This document shows, piece after piece, positions 62,637 to 64,000 of a DNA stretch of 64,000 nt. The DNA is from Arthrobacter tumbae (GTDB lineage Bacteria; Actinomycetota; Actinomycetes; Actinomycetales; Micrococcaceae): contig NZ_JAFBCC010000001.1 in assembly GCF_016907495.1 (NCBI RefSeq), forward strand, positions 2,294,001-2,358,000, given 5' to 3'. How positions within the stretch are numbered: position 1 is the first letter of the stretch; each line of letters opens with the position of its first letter. The notes beneath the pieces were generated by a model that was given only the letters and a program-made list of their open reading frames with translations, was not told the DNA's origin and made no database searches. Both the position numbers and the translations under genes were made by a program.

Positions 62637-64000
62637 ATGAATTCCGTCGTGCTTGCGCTGGTTGGCGTCACCATGATGATCCTCGGGTACTTCCTGTACT
62701 CGCGGTTCCTAGGCCGCCGCATTTATAAGCTGCAGGAGTCTTTCGTGACTCCTGCCCATGAGCTGAACGACGGGGTTGATTACGTACCCACGAACAAATT
62801 CGTTCTCTGGGGTCACCACTTCACCTCGGTGGCCGGAGCGGCGCCCATCGTAGGCCCCGCCATCGCCGTGATCTGGGGGTGGCTGCCCGCCTTCCTCTGG
62901 GTGACTATAGGCACGGTCTTCTTCGCCGGCGCCCATGATCTCGGTTCGCTGTGGGCCTCCGCGCGACACAAGGGCAAGTCCATCGGTTCGCTCTCCGGAC
63001 AGTACATCGGACCGCGCGGGCGCAACCTGTTCCTCGTGATCATCTTCCTGGTTCTGCTCATGGTCAACGCCGCGTTCGCTGTGGTGATCTCCGGCCTGCT
63101 CACCAGCACCCCTACCGCTGTCATACCCACCTGGGGCGCGATCGTCGTGGCCCTCTTCATCGGCCAGGCCATCTACCGCTACAAGTGGAACCTTCCGACG
63201 GTCTCCGTGATCGGCGTCGTCGCCCTCTACGCGCTGATCCTGGTCGGGGACCGGTTCCCGGTTATCCTGCCGGAGACAATCCTTGGACTCTCCGCCAACT
63301 CCTTCTGGATTGTGGTCCTGTTCCTTTACGCCGGAGTGGCCTCGGTCCTTCCCGTATGGATGCTCCTGCAGCCGCGTGATTACATCAACGGTCTTCAACT
63401 GTTCATCGCTCTGGGCATCCTCTACGGGGCAGTCATCATCTCCTCCCCGTCACTGGTGGCTCCCGCGTTCAACGATGCTGTGCCTGAGGGCACGCCGGGT
63501 ATCGTCCCGCTCTTGTTCGTCACTATTGCCTGTGGTGCGATTTCCGGATTCCACGGAATTGTCTCCTCGGGTACGTCCTCCAAGCAGCTGGACAAGGAGA
63601 CTGACGCACGCTTCGTGGGCTACTTCGGTGCGGTGGGCGAAGGCCTGCTGGCACTGGGTGCGATCATTGCAACGACGGCGGGTTTCCGTACCATCGCCGA
63701 GTGGGAACAGGTCTACAGTGCCTTCGGTCAGGGCGGCGTGGGCGCTTTCGTCGAGGGCGGCGGAGCGATCGTCAACAGCGGCCTCGGCATCCCCGCCGGT
63801 CTCAGCGCCACCATACTTGCAACCATGGCCGTCCTCTTCGCGGCCACCACCATGGACACCGGTATTCGATTGCAGCGCTTCGTGGTTCAGGAAGCGGCGA
63901 GCATCATCGGCGTCAACCTCAATAAGATGGTGGCCACGGTGATCGTCCTTGCCATTGCGATGGGCCTGACCTTCGGTGCCGGCGCGGACGGTGCAGGCGG
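62637..64000 (+). CDS. cstA: CstA-family carbon starvation/peptide transporter (partial)
   Basis: The first 454 codons of a long membrane protein run off the right edge. It opens MNSVVLALVGVTMMILGYFLYSRFLG and continues with TNKFVLWGHHFTSVAGAAPIVGPAIAVIWGWLPAFLWV and GAHDLGSLWASARHKGKSIG, the signature of CstA/BtsT transporters, which take up peptides or pyruvate. About ten membrane helices are visible. GGAG lies 5 nt before the ATG. No regulator is adjacent in the window. The 119-nt gap before it has no other feature beyond a TATGAT box at 62575-62580, a possible -10. Confidence 0.93.
   Translation, partial: MNSVVLALVGVTMMILGYFLYSRFLGRRIYKLQESFVTPAHELNDGVDYVPTNKFVLWGHHFTSVAGAAPIVGPAIAVIWGWLPAFLWVTIGTVFFAGAHDLGSLWASARHKGKSIGSLSGQYIGPRGRNLFLVIIFLVLLMVNAAFAVVISGLLTSTPTAVIPTWGAIVVALFIGQAIYRYKWNLPTVSVIGVVALYALILVGDRFPVILPETILGLSANSFWIVVLFLYAGVASVLPVWMLLQPRDYINGLQLFIALGILYGAVIISSPSLVAPAFNDAVPEGTPGIVPLLFVTIACGAISGFHGIVSSGTSSKQLDKETDARFVGYFGAVGEGLLALGAIIATTAGFRTIAEWEQVYSAFGQGGVGAFVEGGGAIVNSGLGIPAGLSATILATMAVLFAATTMDTGIRLQRFVVQEAASIIGVNLNKMVATVIVLAIAMGLTFGAGADGAG

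Overview
The window looks like 64 kb of chromosome from a high-GC actinobacterium of the Micrococcaceae (Arthrobacter or a close relative). The reasons are the high GC content, the GC-rich third codon positions, a FemA/B-type interpeptide-bridge enzyme, a DUF3263 and LytR_C-domain gene pair, a stand-alone groEL with tandem CIRCE operators, a bacterial XPB helicase with its partner, a CspB with a C-terminal extension followed by a DUF3027 gene, and ydaO-type (c-di-AMP) riboswitches in front of cell-wall hydrolases. Several blocks keep the order remembered from Mycobacterium tuberculosis: DUF3263, LytR_C then groEL2; XPB with its partner, then cspB, then serC; uvrD1/pcrA then sucCD. This is mostly core chromosome. 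I saw no transposase, integrase, phage gene or CRISPR array.

Layout. 1-3.8 kb: small hypotheticals and lipoproteins on the minus strand, with a partial EVE-like/HNH-type gene at the edge and a diverged uracil-DNA-glycosylase-superfamily gene. 4-9.4 kb: an SDR/aldo-keto reductase pair, FemX, a ThrE-type exporter and ung. 9.5-15.6 kb: DUF3263, LytR_C, cold-shock protein, CIRCE-groEL, an orphan WXG100 protein and a PhoP/OmpR two-component system. 15.7-24.6 kb: XPB and partner, cspB-like, DUF3027, an MFS exporter, serC and a DtxR-family regulator. 24.6-27.9 kb: two c-di-AMP riboswitches, one in front of an M23 endopeptidase and one in front of two NlpC/P60 hydrolases. All three hydrolases share an N-terminal module. 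28-34 kb: a molybdenum-enzyme block (HNH gene, mobA, DUF6457, moeA, FdhF/YdeP, fdhD). 34-41 kb: a luciferase-like monooxygenase, an ABC exporter, YczE, a WXG-domain hydrolase operon, tRNA-Arg(CCU) and a membrane protein.

41.4-52.4 kb: an alanine/glycine symporter behind a perfect CRP/GlxR palindrome, pcrA, a lipoprotein, sucCD, a TetR/MFS pair behind a palindromic operator, an SRPBCC protein and an orphan SigB/SigF-type sigma factor. 52.4-61.3 kb: a glycosylation locus with GmhA, HldE, GmhB, three GT9 heptosyltransferase-like enzymes, two other glycosyltransferases and an SDR. Five successive junctions in it are 4-nt start/stop overlaps. 61.3-64 kb: a run of small conserved proteins and the beginning of cstA.

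The most interesting candidates are: (1) a complete-looking route to nucleotide-activated D,D-heptose plus glycosyltransferases in a Gram-positive organism without LPS; (2) a three-gene operon joining a WXG100-like N-terminal domain to an alpha/beta-hydrolase, followed by a lipoprotein, which resembles a type VII lipase effector with a lipoprotein partner; (3) an over-represented decamer, CGCCGTCGTC/GACGACGGCG. The decamer occurs in all three reading frames and between genes, and its 9-mer core forms the arms of two terminator hairpins, which points to a DNA-level function; (4) the paired c-di-AMP riboswitches controlling a domain-shuffled cell-wall hydrolase family. All functional statements are read from sequence motifs and remembered family patterns. 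No database search was run.
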